Origin: Marinobacter piscis
GTDB lineage: Bacteria > Pseudomonadota > Gammaproteobacteria > Pseudomonadales > Oleiphilaceae
Length of the DNA stretch: 64,000 bases
Reading direction: 5' to 3'
NCBI RefSeq assembly: GCF_007671655.1
Contig: NZ_VCGX01000002.1
Coordinates: 310,001-374,000, forward strand
The notes below the pieces were generated by a model. That model did no database searches, was not told the DNA's origin, and was given only the letters and a program-made list of their open reading frames with translations. The translations under genes and the position numbers were made by a program. The first letter of the stretch is position 1. Every line of letters begins with the position of its first letter. This document shows positions 1 to 8,560 of this stretch, piece by piece.

Positions 1-1
1 T

Positions 2-1771
2 TTCCTGATCAATCTGGCCATGGGGTTGACGGGCATGAAACTGCGTACCTACGCGCTTGTAAGCTGGGCTGCCATGTTACCGGGTACCTTTGTGTATGTG
101 AACGCGGGTACCCAGTTGGGACAGATTAGCTCAACGGCGGACATCGTCTCTTCCGATGTACTGCTGTCCTTTGTACTACTGGGGATGTTCCCTTTGATTG
201 CCAGGTTTGTGGTGGGCTTTGTCCGCCGCCGAAAAGTCTATGCGGGTTGGCAGAAGCCGGAGCGCTTTGACTATAACCTGCTTGTGATAGGCGGGGGCTC
301 TGCCGGGCTGGTGTCGGCCTATATTGCCGCCGCGGTGAAAGCCAGAGTGGCTTTGGTCGAAAAGGACAAAATGGGGGGTGACTGCCTGAACACGGGCTGT
401 ATGCCATCCAAGGCGCTGATTCGTAGTGCTAACGTCGCAGATACCATGCGCAACGCCAATCGTTATGGACTAGAATCTGTACCCGTGACTGGCTCTTTCA
501 GGAAGATTATGAGCCGGGTAAAAGAGGTGATTGCCAGAGTTGAACCACATGACTCGCCGGAACGTTATCGCAAACTGGGCGTGGACTGCATTGCCGGTGA
601 AGCGAGTTTCGTGTCTCCCTGGGAGGTGGAAATAAAGCACACTGACGGCAGCAGCGAACGCCTGACTGCGCGAAGCATTATAATCGCCACGGGAGGCAAG
701 CCGGCTCTGCCCGCTATTCCAGGCCTGGAAGACATGCAACCGCTCACCTCTGAAAACCTTTGGGCGCTTCAGGAGCAACCGGAGCGGTTGCTGGTTCTTG
801 GGGGTGGCCCCATCGGCTCTGAACTCGCCCAGGCCTTCGCACGGCTGGGCAGCCGGGTTACTCAGATTGAGCGTGATAAGCGTTTGCTGACAAAAGAAGA
901 CGAGGATGTTGCCGCATTGGTACTTAAGCAGTTTGAGGCGGATGGTATCGACGTACGCCTGCAACATTCTGCAGTTGAGTTTTGTATGGAGGAAGGGGAA
1001 AAAGTTGCCTACTGCGAGCAGGGTGGTGATCGGGTCCGGATTCCCTTTGATCAGGTGCTGGTGGCTGTTGGTCGCGCGGCAAATACTACAGGCCTGAATC
1101 TGGAATGTATAGGTGTGGAAACCCTTCCTAACGGTGTGGTTCCGGCTGACGCGGATATGAGCGTTCGTTATCCTAATGTGTATGCCTGTGGCGATGTGGC
1201 CGGCCCCTATCAGCTTACTCACGCAGCGTCTCACCAGGCGTGGTATGCGGCGGTGAACGGCCTGTTTGGCTCGTTCAGACGCTTCCGGGTGGATTACCGG
1301 GTGATGCCCTGGGTAACATTCACCTCGCCGGAAGTGGCTCGTGTCGGTCTCAGTGAGACGGAGGCCCGGGCACAAGGTATTGCCTTTGAAGTGACCCGGT
1401 ACGGCCTTGATGACCTGGACCGGGCCATTGCGGAAAGCGAAGACTATGGCTTTATAAAAGTCCTTACGCCACCGCGCAAAGATAAAATTCTGGGAGCCGT
1501 TGTTGTAGGCTCTCACGCGGGTGAAATTCTTGCAGAGTTTACACTGGCCATGAAACACGGTCTGGGCCTGAACAAGATCCTCGGTACCGTTCATCCGTAC
1601 CCGACCTGGAATGAGTCGGCCAGGTTCGCAGCCGGTGAGTGGAAACGTGCGAACGCCCCTGAAAGTATTTTGAAGTTGCTCGAGACATTGCATGGCTGGC
1701 GCCGGGGTAAACCCCGGACCCATAACGGAAACCAAACGGTGCAATCTGTGTCAGAGCATCATGATTCATGA
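2..1771 (+). CDS. TVP38-like / pyridine nucleotide-disulfide oxidoreductase fusion, 5' partial
   Basis: The reading frame is open from base 2 without a stop, so the gene starts outside the window. The first ~75 residues are hydrophobic and match the C-terminal end of a TVP38/TMEM64 (DedA-like) membrane domain. They are followed by a complete class I flavoprotein disulfide reductase: FAD motif IGGGSAG, redox pair CLNTGC, an NAD(P)-binding GGGPIG and a C-terminal HPYPTWNE with the active-site His. The extra C-terminal Cys pair of true mercuric reductases is absent, so mercury reduction is unlikely. Such fusions are usually annotated as mercuric reductase or SidA-like; the natural substrate is not known to me. 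It probably works at the inner membrane and is coupled to the following radical SAM gene. Confidence 0.85.
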   Translation, partial: FLINLAMGLTGMKLRTYALVSWAAMLPGTFVYVNAGTQLGQISSTADIVSSDVLLSFVLLGMFPLIARFVVGFVRRRKVYAGWQKPERFDYNLLVIGGGSAGLVSAYIAAAVKARVALVEKDKMGGDCLNTGCMPSKALIRSANVADTMRNANRYGLESVPVTGSFRKIMSRVKEVIARVEPHDSPERYRKLGVDCIAGEASFVSPWEVEIKHTDGSSERLTARSIIIATGGKPALPAIPGLEDMQPLTSENLWALQEQPERLLVLGGGPIGSELAQAFARLGSRVTQIERDKRLLTKEDEDVAALVLKQFEADGIDVRLQHSAVEFCMEEGEKVAYCEQGGDRVRIPFDQVLVAVGRAANTTGLNLECIGVETLPNGVVPADADMSVRYPNVYACGDVAGPYQLTHAASHQAWYAAVNGLFGSFRRFRVDYRVMPWVTFTSPEVARVGLSETEARAQGIAFEVTRYGLDDLDRAIAESEDYGFIKVLTPPRKDKILGAVVVGSHAGEILAEFTLAMKHGLGLNKILGTVHPYPTWNESARFAAGEWKRANAPESILKLLETLHGWRRGKPRTHNGNQTVQSVSEHHDS

Positions 1772-1788
1772 ACCAGCAAGGAGCATCC

Positions 1789-2757
1789 ATGCCCCTGACC
1801 GAAACCCGACCTGCCGGAAAGCGCATTCCGGCGGTGGAAGTGCTGGGGTCCAGAGCGTTCGATAGCTGGACCCACACCCGCAATGGTGCCCCCAGAGGCT
1901 ACATTGATGCGGACACGCTGAAAGAACTGTGGATTCATACTGGTACCGCCTGCAATCTGGCTTGTCCGTTCTGTCTGGAAGGCAGTCACCCCGGCGATGG
2001 CCGTATTTCCGGTATGAAACTGAGTGATGTGAAGCCATTTCTCCACGAAGCACTGGAGATGGGGGTAGAGCAGTTTTCATTTACAGGCGGTGAACCGTTC
2101 GTGATTCGCGACTTCGTAAACATCCTTGATTATGCCAGCCAGCACCGCCCGTGCTTTGTGCTGACGAACGCGACAGAACCTTTGCTCAAGCGCCGGCACC
2201 AGGTGTTGCCATTGCTGAACAACCCGTACCCGATTCACTTCCGTGTAAGCCTGGACTTTCCAGACCGTGCCCGTCACGACAAGGACCGGGGGGAGGGCAG
2301 TTTTGATCAGGCGTTGGAGGGGATTCACTGGTTACTGGAGCAGGGCTTTAAGGTATCGGTTGCCCGCCAGACAGATTCCAATGAAGTGCCAGCAGAGGTG
2401 GAAGCTGCCTTTCGGAGTATATTCCGCGAGTGGCAGATTCCGGAGAATCTGGCGTTTACGGCATTCCCGGATCTGGGAACGCCGGGGTCGGAAGATGGCA
2501 GCCCCGAGATCACCGAAAACTGCATGGAGAAATACCCGACCCCTCAGAGCCGATCACATTTCATGTGCACCTATACACGGATGCTGGTGAAGAAAGGCGA
2601 CGACGTCCGGGTTTATGCGTGTACTCTGGTGGATGACGACCCTCAGTATGATCTGGGCGGATCACTGGCGCAGAGTATGGATGAGCGTGTCATGTTGCGG
2701 CACCACCGGTGTTTTTCCTGTTACCGGTACGGTGCGAGTTGTTCGGCCCCGGGTTAG
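1789..2757 (+). CDS. radical SAM protein with C-terminal cysteine cluster (322 aa)
   Basis: The CX3CX2C motif (C55, C59, C62) that binds the SAM-cleaving 4Fe-4S cluster is present, followed by the TGGEP motif for SAM binding. The C-terminus carries more cysteines, including a CxxC followed by a third Cys near the end, suggesting a SPASM/Twitch-like auxiliary cluster. The start at 1789 is chosen because AAGGAG lies five bases upstream; an in-frame ATG at 1768 overlaps the stop of the previous gene and has a poorer ribosome site. The gene is tightly coupled to the upstream membrane flavoprotein, which could supply electrons. The substrate is unknown; I see no linked precursor peptide that would suggest RiPP maturation. 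Confidence 0.85.
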   Translation: MPLTETRPAGKRIPAVEVLGSRAFDSWTHTRNGAPRGYIDADTLKELWIHTGTACNLACPFCLEGSHPGDGRISGMKLSDVKPFLHEALEMGVEQFSFTGGEPFVIRDFVNILDYASQHRPCFVLTNATEPLLKRRHQVLPLLNNPYPIHFRVSLDFPDRARHDKDRGEGSFDQALEGIHWLLEQGFKVSVARQTDSNEVPAEVEAAFRSIFREWQIPENLAFTAFPDLGTPGSEDGSPEITENCMEKYPTPQSRSHFMCTYTRMLVKKGDDVRVYACTLVDDDPQYDLGGSLAQSMDERVMLRHHRCFSCYRYGASCSAPG

Positions 2758-2829
2758 TTGTTGCAGGCGAGCCGCGCATTGTCCAATATCCTGAGTCTGG
2801 TACGACTACAATATCAATAAGGAAGGTTC

Positions 2830-3645
2830 ATGACTAAAGCACTCTTTCAGCGGGATGGGGAATTTTTTGTGCCAACGCCGGCAAGTGGCAGCCCCTGGAG
2901 CCCTAAGCATTTGCATGGCGGTCCGGTGGTGGGCCTGATGGCCCATGCCGTGGAACAGGCGACCGATAATGCAAGTTTACATATGGCGCGGCTCACGGTG
3001 GATTTGCTGCGGCCAGCCCCTTCGGCACCCTTGTCACTGTCGACTCGGCTGGTGCGCGGAGGTAAGCGTATTCAGGTTATGGAAGCTTCGTTATTAGCCG
3101 GTGATACAGAGGTTGCCCGGGCCAGCGCCCTTTTTCTGGAGAACACATCTGTCCCGGTTCCGGATCATGGGCGCTTTCCGGCATCAGAGCTTGCGCCACC
3201 GACCGGGTCGGTTGAAACCACTCTGTCCGGGGTGGCGGGTTGGCAAAACCAGTACAGCCCGGTGGGTCTGCATAGTACTGCCAAAGCAGTGATTGTTGAC
3301 GGTATTAAAGGCGAAGGGCATGGCCTGGCCTGGATGAAATTACCGGTGCCATTGGTTGAAGGGATTGAAACGAGCCCCACTGTAATGGCCGCGACGCTCT
3401 GTGACTTCGGGAACGGGGTAGGTCAGCTCAGGCTGAGCGACGATACCGGCTGCATCAATGCTGATGTAAGTCTGTATCTCCACCGCCGACCGGTGGGCGA
3501 GTGGCTGGGCGTGGATGCCCGCAGCCGTATGCAAGAGGTGGGTGTCGGGCTGGTAGAAACAACAATGTTCGACGCTCAGGGTCCGGTAGGAAAAATACTG
3601 CAGACGATCATGCCCATGGCGATGCCCGGGGTGGAGCGGAAATAA
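2830..3645 (+). CDS. acyl-CoA thioesterase-like double-hotdog protein (271 aa)
   Basis: The protein resembles the TesB-like, two-hotdog thioesterase family. The N-terminal half has the typical HLHGGPVVGLMAHAVE segment and a later MARLTVDLLRPAP strand. The family hydrolyses acyl-CoA thioesters, often to recycle CoA or protect against accumulated acyl-CoAs, in the cytoplasm. The start has a good Shine-Dalgarno (AAGGAAG). It is a single gene, convergent with ETF-QO. The position beside the beta-oxidation electron-transfer genes fits fatty-acid metabolism, but substrate chain length cannot be read from sequence. Confidence 0.75.
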   Translation: MTKALFQRDGEFFVPTPASGSPWSPKHLHGGPVVGLMAHAVEQATDNASLHMARLTVDLLRPAPSAPLSLSTRLVRGGKRIQVMEASLLAGDTEVARASALFLENTSVPVPDHGRFPASELAPPTGSVETTLSGVAGWQNQYSPVGLHSTAKAVIVDGIKGEGHGLAWMKLPVPLVEGIETSPTVMAATLCDFGNGVGQLRLSDDTGCINADVSLYLHRRPVGEWLGVDARSRMQEVGVGLVETTMFDAQGPVGKILQTIMPMAMPGVERK

Positions 3646-3650
3646 AAAAA

Positions 3651-3677
3651 CGGGAATGCCGCAGAGCCACATTCCCG
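3651..3677 (-). terminator. Rho-independent terminator of the ETF-QO gene
   Basis: Arms CGGGAATG and CATTCCCG enclose an 11-nt loop. Read on the minus strand the hairpin is followed by seven T (the A-tract at 3644-3650), the normal layout for termination of the leftward ETF-QO transcript. Confidence 0.75.
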
Positions 3678-3684
3678 CCTTCCT

Positions 3685-3707
3685 GAGCACCAGCCAGGCT
3701 GGTGCTC
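3685..3707. terminator. strong hairpin between convergent genes
   Basis: Arms GAGCACCAGC and GCTGGTGCTC pair perfectly around a 3-nt loop, just past the stop of the thioesterase gene and just before the ETF-QO stop on the other strand. No T-tract follows on the plus strand, so it may be a structural or Rho-assisted stop rather than a classical terminator. Confidence 0.45.
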
Positions 3708-3723
3708 ACATTGCACGGCTAAC

Positions 3724-5376
3724 TTACATGTTCGGGTAAGTTGGCCCGCCACCACCTTCCGGTGGTACCCAGGTAATGTTCTGTGCAGGGTCCTTGATGT
3801 CACAGGTCTTGCAGTGAACACAGTTCTGAGCGTTGATCTGGAATTTCTTCCCACTGCCGTCTTCGGCTTCCACAACTTCGTAAACCCCCGCCGGGCAGTA
3901 ACGCTGAGCAGGCTCATTGTACTTCGGCAGGTTTTCTTTGATCGGAATGTCCGGGTCGGTCAGTTTAAGATGAACCGGCTGGTTTTCCGCGTGGTTGGTG
4001 TTGGAAATAAACACCGAGGATAGCTTGTCAAAGGTCAGCTTGTTGTCCGGCTTCGGATACTCCACCTTTTTACTCTCAGCCGCGGGCTTCATGGTCGCGT
4101 AGTCCGGCGTCAGATCGCGGAAGGTGAACGGCAGGCTTCTGCGCAGAATGTTCTGCTCAAAGAAGGCAATTGCACCCCCGATGAAGTTACCGAACTTATG
4201 CATGGCCGGGCCGAAGTTACGCTCGTCGTACAGCTCTTTGTATAGCCAGCTGTTTTCATAGCGGTCAGCGAAGCTGGTGATCTCTTCGCCCGTCTGGCCA
4301 CTCTTCAGCGCCTCAAACACGGCTTCTGCGCCAAGCAGGCCGGACTTCATCGCGGTGTGAGAGCCTTTAATCTTGGAGCTGTTCAGCGTACCTGCATCGC
4401 ACCCAAGGAGCAGGCCACCCGGAAAGCTCATCTTCGGCAGGGCGTTATATCCGCCTTTGGTCAGTGCGCGGGCACCGTAGGATACACGCTTGCCACCTTC
4501 AAGATACTTCCGGAATTCCGTATGCAGCTTCAGGCGCTGGAATTCATCGAACGGGCTCAGGTGCGGGTTGCTGTAGGAGAGATCTGTAATCAGGCCGACA
4601 TACACCTGACCATTTTCCAGATGGTAAAGGAAGGAGCCACCGGTTGTGCCGGTTTCGCTCAGAGGCCAGCCTGTTGTGTGAACAACCAGACCGGGCTCGT
4701 GTTTGGCCGGGTCTATGTCCCACAGCTCCTTGATGCCAATGCCATAGTGTTGGGCGTCTTTGCCCTCATCCAGTTTAAAGTCCTTGATCAGGCGCTTGCC
4801 AAGATGGCCGCGGCTGCCTTCTGTGAACAGGGTATACTTGGCGCGCAGCTCCATGCCTGGCATGTAGCCATCTTTTTCAGAGCCGTCGGCGGCTACGCCC
4901 ATGTCGCCGGTAATGATGCCTTTGACCTGACCATCCTCAACAATGGTCTGATCCGCGGCAAAGCCAGGATAGACTTCGACACCCAGTTCTTCTGCCTGTT
5001 CTCCGAGCCAGCGGCAAAGGTTGCCCAGGCTGATAATGTAGTTGCCCTGGTTATGCATGTTTTTGGGCACAAACGCATTCGGGACCTTGGTGGCCTTTTC
5101 CTGGTTCTTCAGCAGAAAAATGTCGTCACGGGTCACCGGCGTGTTCAGCGGGGCGCCTCTTTCTTTCCAGTCGGGGAAAAGCTCATTGAGGGCGGTTGGT
5201 TCGAAAACGGTACCGGCCAATATGTGCGCACCAATCTCGGAGCCTTTCTCTACTACACACACTTCCAGCTCTTCGCCGGCTTCCTGCGCCAGCTGCTTGA
5301 CACGGCAGGCTGCCGACAGGCCAGCCGGCCCACCGCCGACGATAAGAACATCAAACTCCATCGATTCGCGTTCCAC
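3724..5376 (-). CDS. electron transfer flavoprotein-ubiquinone oxidoreductase (550 aa)
   Basis: ETF-QO passes electrons from reduced ETF (acyl-CoA and other dehydrogenases) to ubiquinone at the inner face of the membrane. Visible are the N-terminal FAD motif GGGPAG and a C-terminal 4Fe-4S domain with cysteines in CPAGVYEV and CVHCKTCDI, ending in the typical GGGGPTYPNM. I choose the GTG at 5376 as start: GAGGAG lies six bases upstream and the resulting MERESMEFDV start matches pseudomonad homologues; an ATG at 5394 would add six residues and overlap the ribosome site. The gene is divergent from etfBA, sharing a 531-bp region with a palindromic operator candidate. Confidence 0.95.
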   Translation of the reverse strand: MERESMEFDVLIVGGGPAGLSAACRVKQLAQEAGEELEVCVVEKGSEIGAHILAGTVFEPTALNELFPDWKERGAPLNTPVTRDDIFLLKNQEKATKVPNAFVPKNMHNQGNYIISLGNLCRWLGEQAEELGVEVYPGFAADQTIVEDGQVKGIITGDMGVAADGSEKDGYMPGMELRAKYTLFTEGSRGHLGKRLIKDFKLDEGKDAQHYGIGIKELWDIDPAKHEPGLVVHTTGWPLSETGTTGGSFLYHLENGQVYVGLITDLSYSNPHLSPFDEFQRLKLHTEFRKYLEGGKRVSYGARALTKGGYNALPKMSFPGGLLLGCDAGTLNSSKIKGSHTAMKSGLLGAEAVFEALKSGQTGEEITSFADRYENSWLYKELYDERNFGPAMHKFGNFIGGAIAFFEQNILRRSLPFTFRDLTPDYATMKPAAESKKVEYPKPDNKLTFDKLSSVFISNTNHAENQPVHLKLTDPDIPIKENLPKYNEPAQRYCPAGVYEVVEAEDGSGKKFQINAQNCVHCKTCDIKDPAQNITWVPPEGGGGPTYPNM

Positions 5377-5907
5377 GTTGGTCTCCTCAAACATCTTTAA
5401 TGGATATTGTATGCCCGCAGGCTTTTGAATTCCGGAGTGCCATCATACCGTTAAAAGTATCCCCAGACGACTACCTGAAGCCTGATAATCCAGCTTTTTA
5501 CATATAAATCATACCGTATTTACCATTTCAAACAAACGTTTGTTTGAAATGTAGCGGGCGCTTTGGCAAGGTAGTTTTGTGCTGTATTTCAGCACTCTGG
5601 GCCGGTTATTGCGTATGTACTTCTTGTATGAAGCGGCGACAAGCGCAGCGGACTGGTCTGGAAATCACGCGCGACACGGCTGATCAGGCTATTGACCCGC
5701 TTACTCTTTGCCTTCAGTATTAGTTCGCCGTGACGGATGGCCCCAGTGCGAGGCCGCTGTTTGTAACGTTCGGTCTGTATACCGGTTTACGGGTATGCAG
5801 CCGAAATGAAGCAATTGAGAACGCTTTGTTGCCCGCCCTTATCCGGGCCTGCTGTGGAGTGTTTTTGATTGAGAGTCATTAACCCATCGTAGAAGAACGA
5901 GGAATCT
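5377..5907. other. divergent regulatory region between ETF-QO and etfBA
   Basis: This is a 531-bp stretch without a convincing gene. It holds the 26-bp palindrome at 5525-5550 and a small hairpin (GTGCTG/CAGCAC, 5579-5595). The remainder shows no tRNA, riboswitch or coding signal that I can recognise. Promoters for both transcripts must lie here; I cannot place -35/-10 boxes with confidence. Confidence 0.6.
5525..5550. promoter_or_regulatory. perfect 26-bp palindrome, candidate TetR-family (PsrA/FadR-type) operator
   Basis: The half-site ATTTCAAACAAAC is followed directly by its exact reverse complement, with no spacer. Fatty-acid-responsive TetR regulators such as PsrA bind CAAAC/GTTTG half-sites, and in Pseudomonas PsrA is known to control etf genes. 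The position between ETF-QO and etfBA therefore suggests joint repression of both transcripts, relieved by long-chain acyl-CoA. The regulator itself is not in the window, so its identity is inference. Confidence 0.65.
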
Positions 5908-6657
5908 ATGAAGGTTCTGGTCGCTGTAAAACGAGTAATCGATTACAACGTAAAGGTACGTGTCAAGCCGGATAACACTGGTGTTGATCTCGCCAACGTC
6001 AAAATGGCAATGAACCCGTTTTGCGAAATCGCTGTTGAAGAAGCGGTTCGCCTGAAAGAAAAGGGTGTTGCCAGTGAAATTGTAGTGGTGTCTATGGGCC
6101 CCAAGGCTTGCCAGGAGCAAATCCGTACTGCTCTGGCGCTGGGTGCAGACCGTGGTATCCACGTTGAAACCGAGGATGATGTTCAGTCTCTCGACGCAGC
6201 CAAGCTTCTGAAAGCGGTTGTTGAGAAAGAAGAGCCCAAGCTTGTTATTCTGGGTAAGCAGTCCATCGATACAGATAACAACCAGACGGGTCAGATGCTT
6301 GCTGCACTGACTGGCATGGGGCAGGGCACCTTCGCTTCAGAAGTTGTTGTTGAAGGCGAAAAAGTGAATGTTACCCGTGAGGTAGACGGCGGTCTGATGA
6401 CCGTTGCGCTGAACCTGCCGGCGGTCGTAACCACCGACCTGCGTCTGAACGAGCCACGTTACGCGTCTCTGCCAAACATCATGAAGGCCAAGAAGAAGCC
6501 GCTTGATGCAATGAGCCCGGCAGACCTGGGTGTTGAAGTGGCGCCGCGCCTGTCCACATTGAAAGTAGAAGCACCTGCAACGCGTCAGGCGGGTGTGAAA
6601 GTGGAAGACGTTGCTGAGCTGGTCGACAAACTGAAGAACGAAGCGAAGGTGATCTAA
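5908..6657 (+). CDS. etfB: electron transfer flavoprotein beta subunit (249 aa)
   Basis: This is the small subunit of the soluble heterodimeric ETF, which binds AMP structurally and docks acyl-CoA dehydrogenases. The sequence is typical from its start ([20 protein letters not shown]) through the conserved [18 protein letters not shown] segment, and the C-terminal part contains the recognition-loop region with [10 protein letters not shown]. Length is standard. A ribosome site (AACGAGGAA) precedes the ATG. The stop codon TAA is directly followed by the ATG of etfA, so the two are cotranslated. Electrons collected here go to ETF-QO, encoded divergently. Confidence 0.97.
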   Translation: MKVLVAVKRVIDYNVKVRVKPDNTGVDLANVKMAMNPFCEIAVEEAVRLKEKGVASEIVVVSMGPKACQEQIRTALALGADRGIHVETEDDVQSLDAAKLLKAVVEKEEPKLVILGKQSIDTDNNQTGQMLAALTGMGQGTFASEVVVEGEKVNVTREVDGGLMTVALNLPAVVTTDLRLNEPRYASLPNIMKAKKKPLDAMSPADLGVEVAPRLSTLKVEAPATRQAGVKVEDVAELVDKLKNEAKVI

Positions 6658-7599
6658 ATGAGCATCCTTGTAATTGCTGAACACGACAACAGCACCCTGA
6701 ATCAGGCTACTTTGAACGTTGTAGCGGCTGCCAAGGCTATCGGCGGCGATATTGATGTGCTGGTTGCCGGTGAAAACTGTGGTGCTGTAGGCGAAGCTGC
6801 TGCCAAGGCAGACGGCGTTGCAAAGGTATTGGTTGCTGACAACGCTGCGTACGGCCACTTCCTGGCTGAAAACCTGGGCGAGCTGATCGCAGAGCTGGGT
6901 AAAGGTTACAGCCACGTTCTGGCTGCCGCCGGAACCAATGGTAAAGATTTCATGCCCCGCGTTGCGGCGCTGCTGGACGTTGCTCAGGTCTCTGACATTA
7001 TCCGTGTTGAATCTGAAGATACCTTCGCGCGTCCGATCTATGCCGGTAACGCAATTGCGACGGTCAAGGCAAGCGATAGCATCAAGGTTGTCACGGTACG
7101 TCCGACAGCGTTTGATCCGGTTGCCGCTGAAGGCGGTTCTGCCGCCGTTGAGCAGGTCGACGTAGTGAAAGACGCCGGCGTTTCTGCCTTTGTCAGCGAG
7201 CAGATGGCTGAGTCTGATCGTCCGGATCTGGCCAGCGCCGGGATTGTTATCTCCGGTGGTCGCGGCATGCAGAATGGCGAAAACTTCAAGATGCTGGAGC
7301 AGGTTGCTGATCTGCTGGGCGCTGGTATCGGTGCGTCCCGTGCCGCTGTTGACGCCGGCTTTGTGCCGAACGACATGCAGGTAGGCCAGACCGGTAAAAT
7401 TGTTGCGCCACAGCTGTATATTGCAGTGGGTATCTCCGGTGCCATTCAGCACCTGGCGGGTATGTCTGACTCCAAAGTGATCGTTGCGATCAACAAGGAC
7501 GAAGAAGCACCGATTTTCCAGGTTGCCGATTACGGCCTGGTAGCGGATCTGTTTGAAGCAGTGCCGCAACTGGAAGAAGAGCTGAAGAAAGTTCTTTAA
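6658..7599 (+). CDS. etfA: electron transfer flavoprotein alpha subunit (313 aa)
   Basis: This is the large subunit of ETF and carries the FAD. The C-terminal FAD-binding domain is evident from VISGGRGMQNGENF, GASRAAVDAG, the GQTGKIVAPQLYIAVGISGAIQH motif and the DEEAPIFQVADYGLVAD segment that ends most homologues. Length is normal. It starts at the base after the etfB stop and is followed by a clear terminator, making etfBA a two-gene operon. Function is in the cytoplasm, shuttling electrons from beta-oxidation and related dehydrogenases. Confidence 0.97.
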   Translation: MSILVIAEHDNSTLNQATLNVVAAAKAIGGDIDVLVAGENCGAVGEAAAKADGVAKVLVADNAAYGHFLAENLGELIAELGKGYSHVLAAAGTNGKDFMPRVAALLDVAQVSDIIRVESEDTFARPIYAGNAIATVKASDSIKVVTVRPTAFDPVAAEGGSAAVEQVDVVKDAGVSAFVSEQMAESDRPDLASAGIVISGGRGMQNGENFKMLEQVADLLGAGIGASRAAVDAGFVPNDMQVGQTGKIVAPQLYIAVGISGAIQHLAGMSDSKVIVAINKDEEAPIFQVADYGLVADLFEAVPQLEEELKKVL

Positions 7600-7614
7600 C
7601 TCTATCCAGTCCTC

Positions 7615-7642
7615 AAAAAAGACACCTTCGGGTGTCTTTTTT
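7615..7642 (+). terminator. Rho-independent terminator of etfBA
   Basis: Six A, GACACC, a TTCG tetraloop, GGTGTC and six T form a compact, stable hairpin with U-tract 15 bases after the etfA stop. The flanking A and T runs make it potentially bidirectional. Confidence 0.92.
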
Positions 7643-7703
7643 GTTGGGGCACCATAAACTGTAAGTTTGTTACCCATAACCCGCTGCTGCCCGGTTGCAT
7701 ACT

Positions 7704-8546
7704 ATGGCCTCAAGCCCGTTTACCTCTTTAGCCTGTCCCATCGATGGGGGCGCGCTTCATTGCAACGGGAAAAGCTGGCACTGCAGTGCCGGTCATAATT
7801 TTGATATTGCCCGCCAGGGTTATGTTCATCTATTGCCGGTACAGAACAAACGCTCGAAAGACCCTGGCGATAATAAAGAGATGGTTGCCGCCCGCCAGCG
7901 TTTTCTCAATGCCGGGTATTACCAACCCATAGCCGACGCTGTTTGCCGGGCAGTATTCCAGGATGATGCCAGCATCCGCAGCCTGAGCTGCCTTGATGCG
8001 GGATGTGGTGAAGGCTATTACCTGCGGTGCCTTTCAGACAGTGCGCCGGAAGGTACTGGCTTGACGCTGCTCGGGCTGGATATCTCCAAATCGGCAGTGT
8101 TGGCCGCAGCCAGGCAAGACAAAAACCCGACATGGGTGGTAGGAAGTAACGCCAACTTACCGGTGTTGCCAGAAACTCTGGATCGTATTCTTTGTCTGTT
8201 TGGTTTCCCGGTTTATCAGGAGTTTTCCCGTGTGCTTCGGGCTGGTGGTGAGCTGATTGAGGTAGAGTCTGGCTCAGATCATCTGCGCGAGCTGCGGGAA
8301 ATCATTTACCCGGAGTTGAAGGAGTCCAGACAGGTTCCGGATACAGCGCCGGAAGGGTTTTCAGTTCTGGAAAAGTCTGCCGTGTGTTTCAGCCTGGAAC
8401 TTCCTGATCAAAACGCCATTGCCGACCTTCTGGCCATGACACCTCATTTTTATCGGGGCAGTACAAAAGGGTTGGCCCGTATACAAGAACTTGAATCACT
8501 CAGTGTTACAGTGGAAGCTACTATCCGGAGATTGGAAAAAAACTGA
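7704..8546 (+). CDS. rlmA: 23S rRNA (guanine-N1)-methyltransferase RlmA-like (280 aa)
   Basis: RlmA methylates N1 of G745 (Gram-negative type) in 23S rRNA. The N-terminal zinc-finger region (C11, C27, H31) is followed by the family block GYVHLLPVQNKRSKDPGDN and the SAM-binding motif LDAGCGEGYY. In the zinc knuckle the second ligand of the E. coli protein (CPLC) is Asp here (CPID), with another Cys at residue 20 that might substitute. An in-frame TTG at 7695 would add three residues; the ATG at 7704 is preferred although no strong ribosome site is visible. It stands alone between the etf terminator and the next gene. Confidence 0.9.
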   Translation: MASSPFTSLACPIDGGALHCNGKSWHCSAGHNFDIARQGYVHLLPVQNKRSKDPGDNKEMVAARQRFLNAGYYQPIADAVCRAVFQDDASIRSLSCLDAGCGEGYYLRCLSDSAPEGTGLTLLGLDISKSAVLAAARQDKNPTWVVGSNANLPVLPETLDRILCLFGFPVYQEFSRVLRAGGELIEVESGSDHLRELREIIYPELKESRQVPDTAPEGFSVLEKSAVCFSLELPDQNAIADLLAMTPHFYRGSTKGLARIQELESLSVTVEATIRRLEKN

Positions 8547-8560
8547 CAAAAGGACAATCA

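Noticed and set aside
470..1744. Long minus-strand reading frame opposite the flavoprotein gene
   Set aside because: It is a shadow of the strongly conserved plus-strand gene; no family resemblance and no ribosome site.
20..1771. Calling the left-edge flavoprotein a mercuric reductase
   Set aside because: The catalytic CLNTGC motif is shared by the whole superfamily, but the C-terminal cysteine pair needed for Hg(II) handling is absent and no mer genes are present.
4357..5400. Plus-strand frame of 347 codons opposite ETF-QO
   Set aside because: The minus-strand ETF-QO is unmistakable; the antisense frame has no recognisable domain.
6337..7677. Minus-strand frame of 446 codons opposite etfBA
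   Set aside because: Both etf genes are certain; the antisense frame crosses the terminator and has atypical composition.
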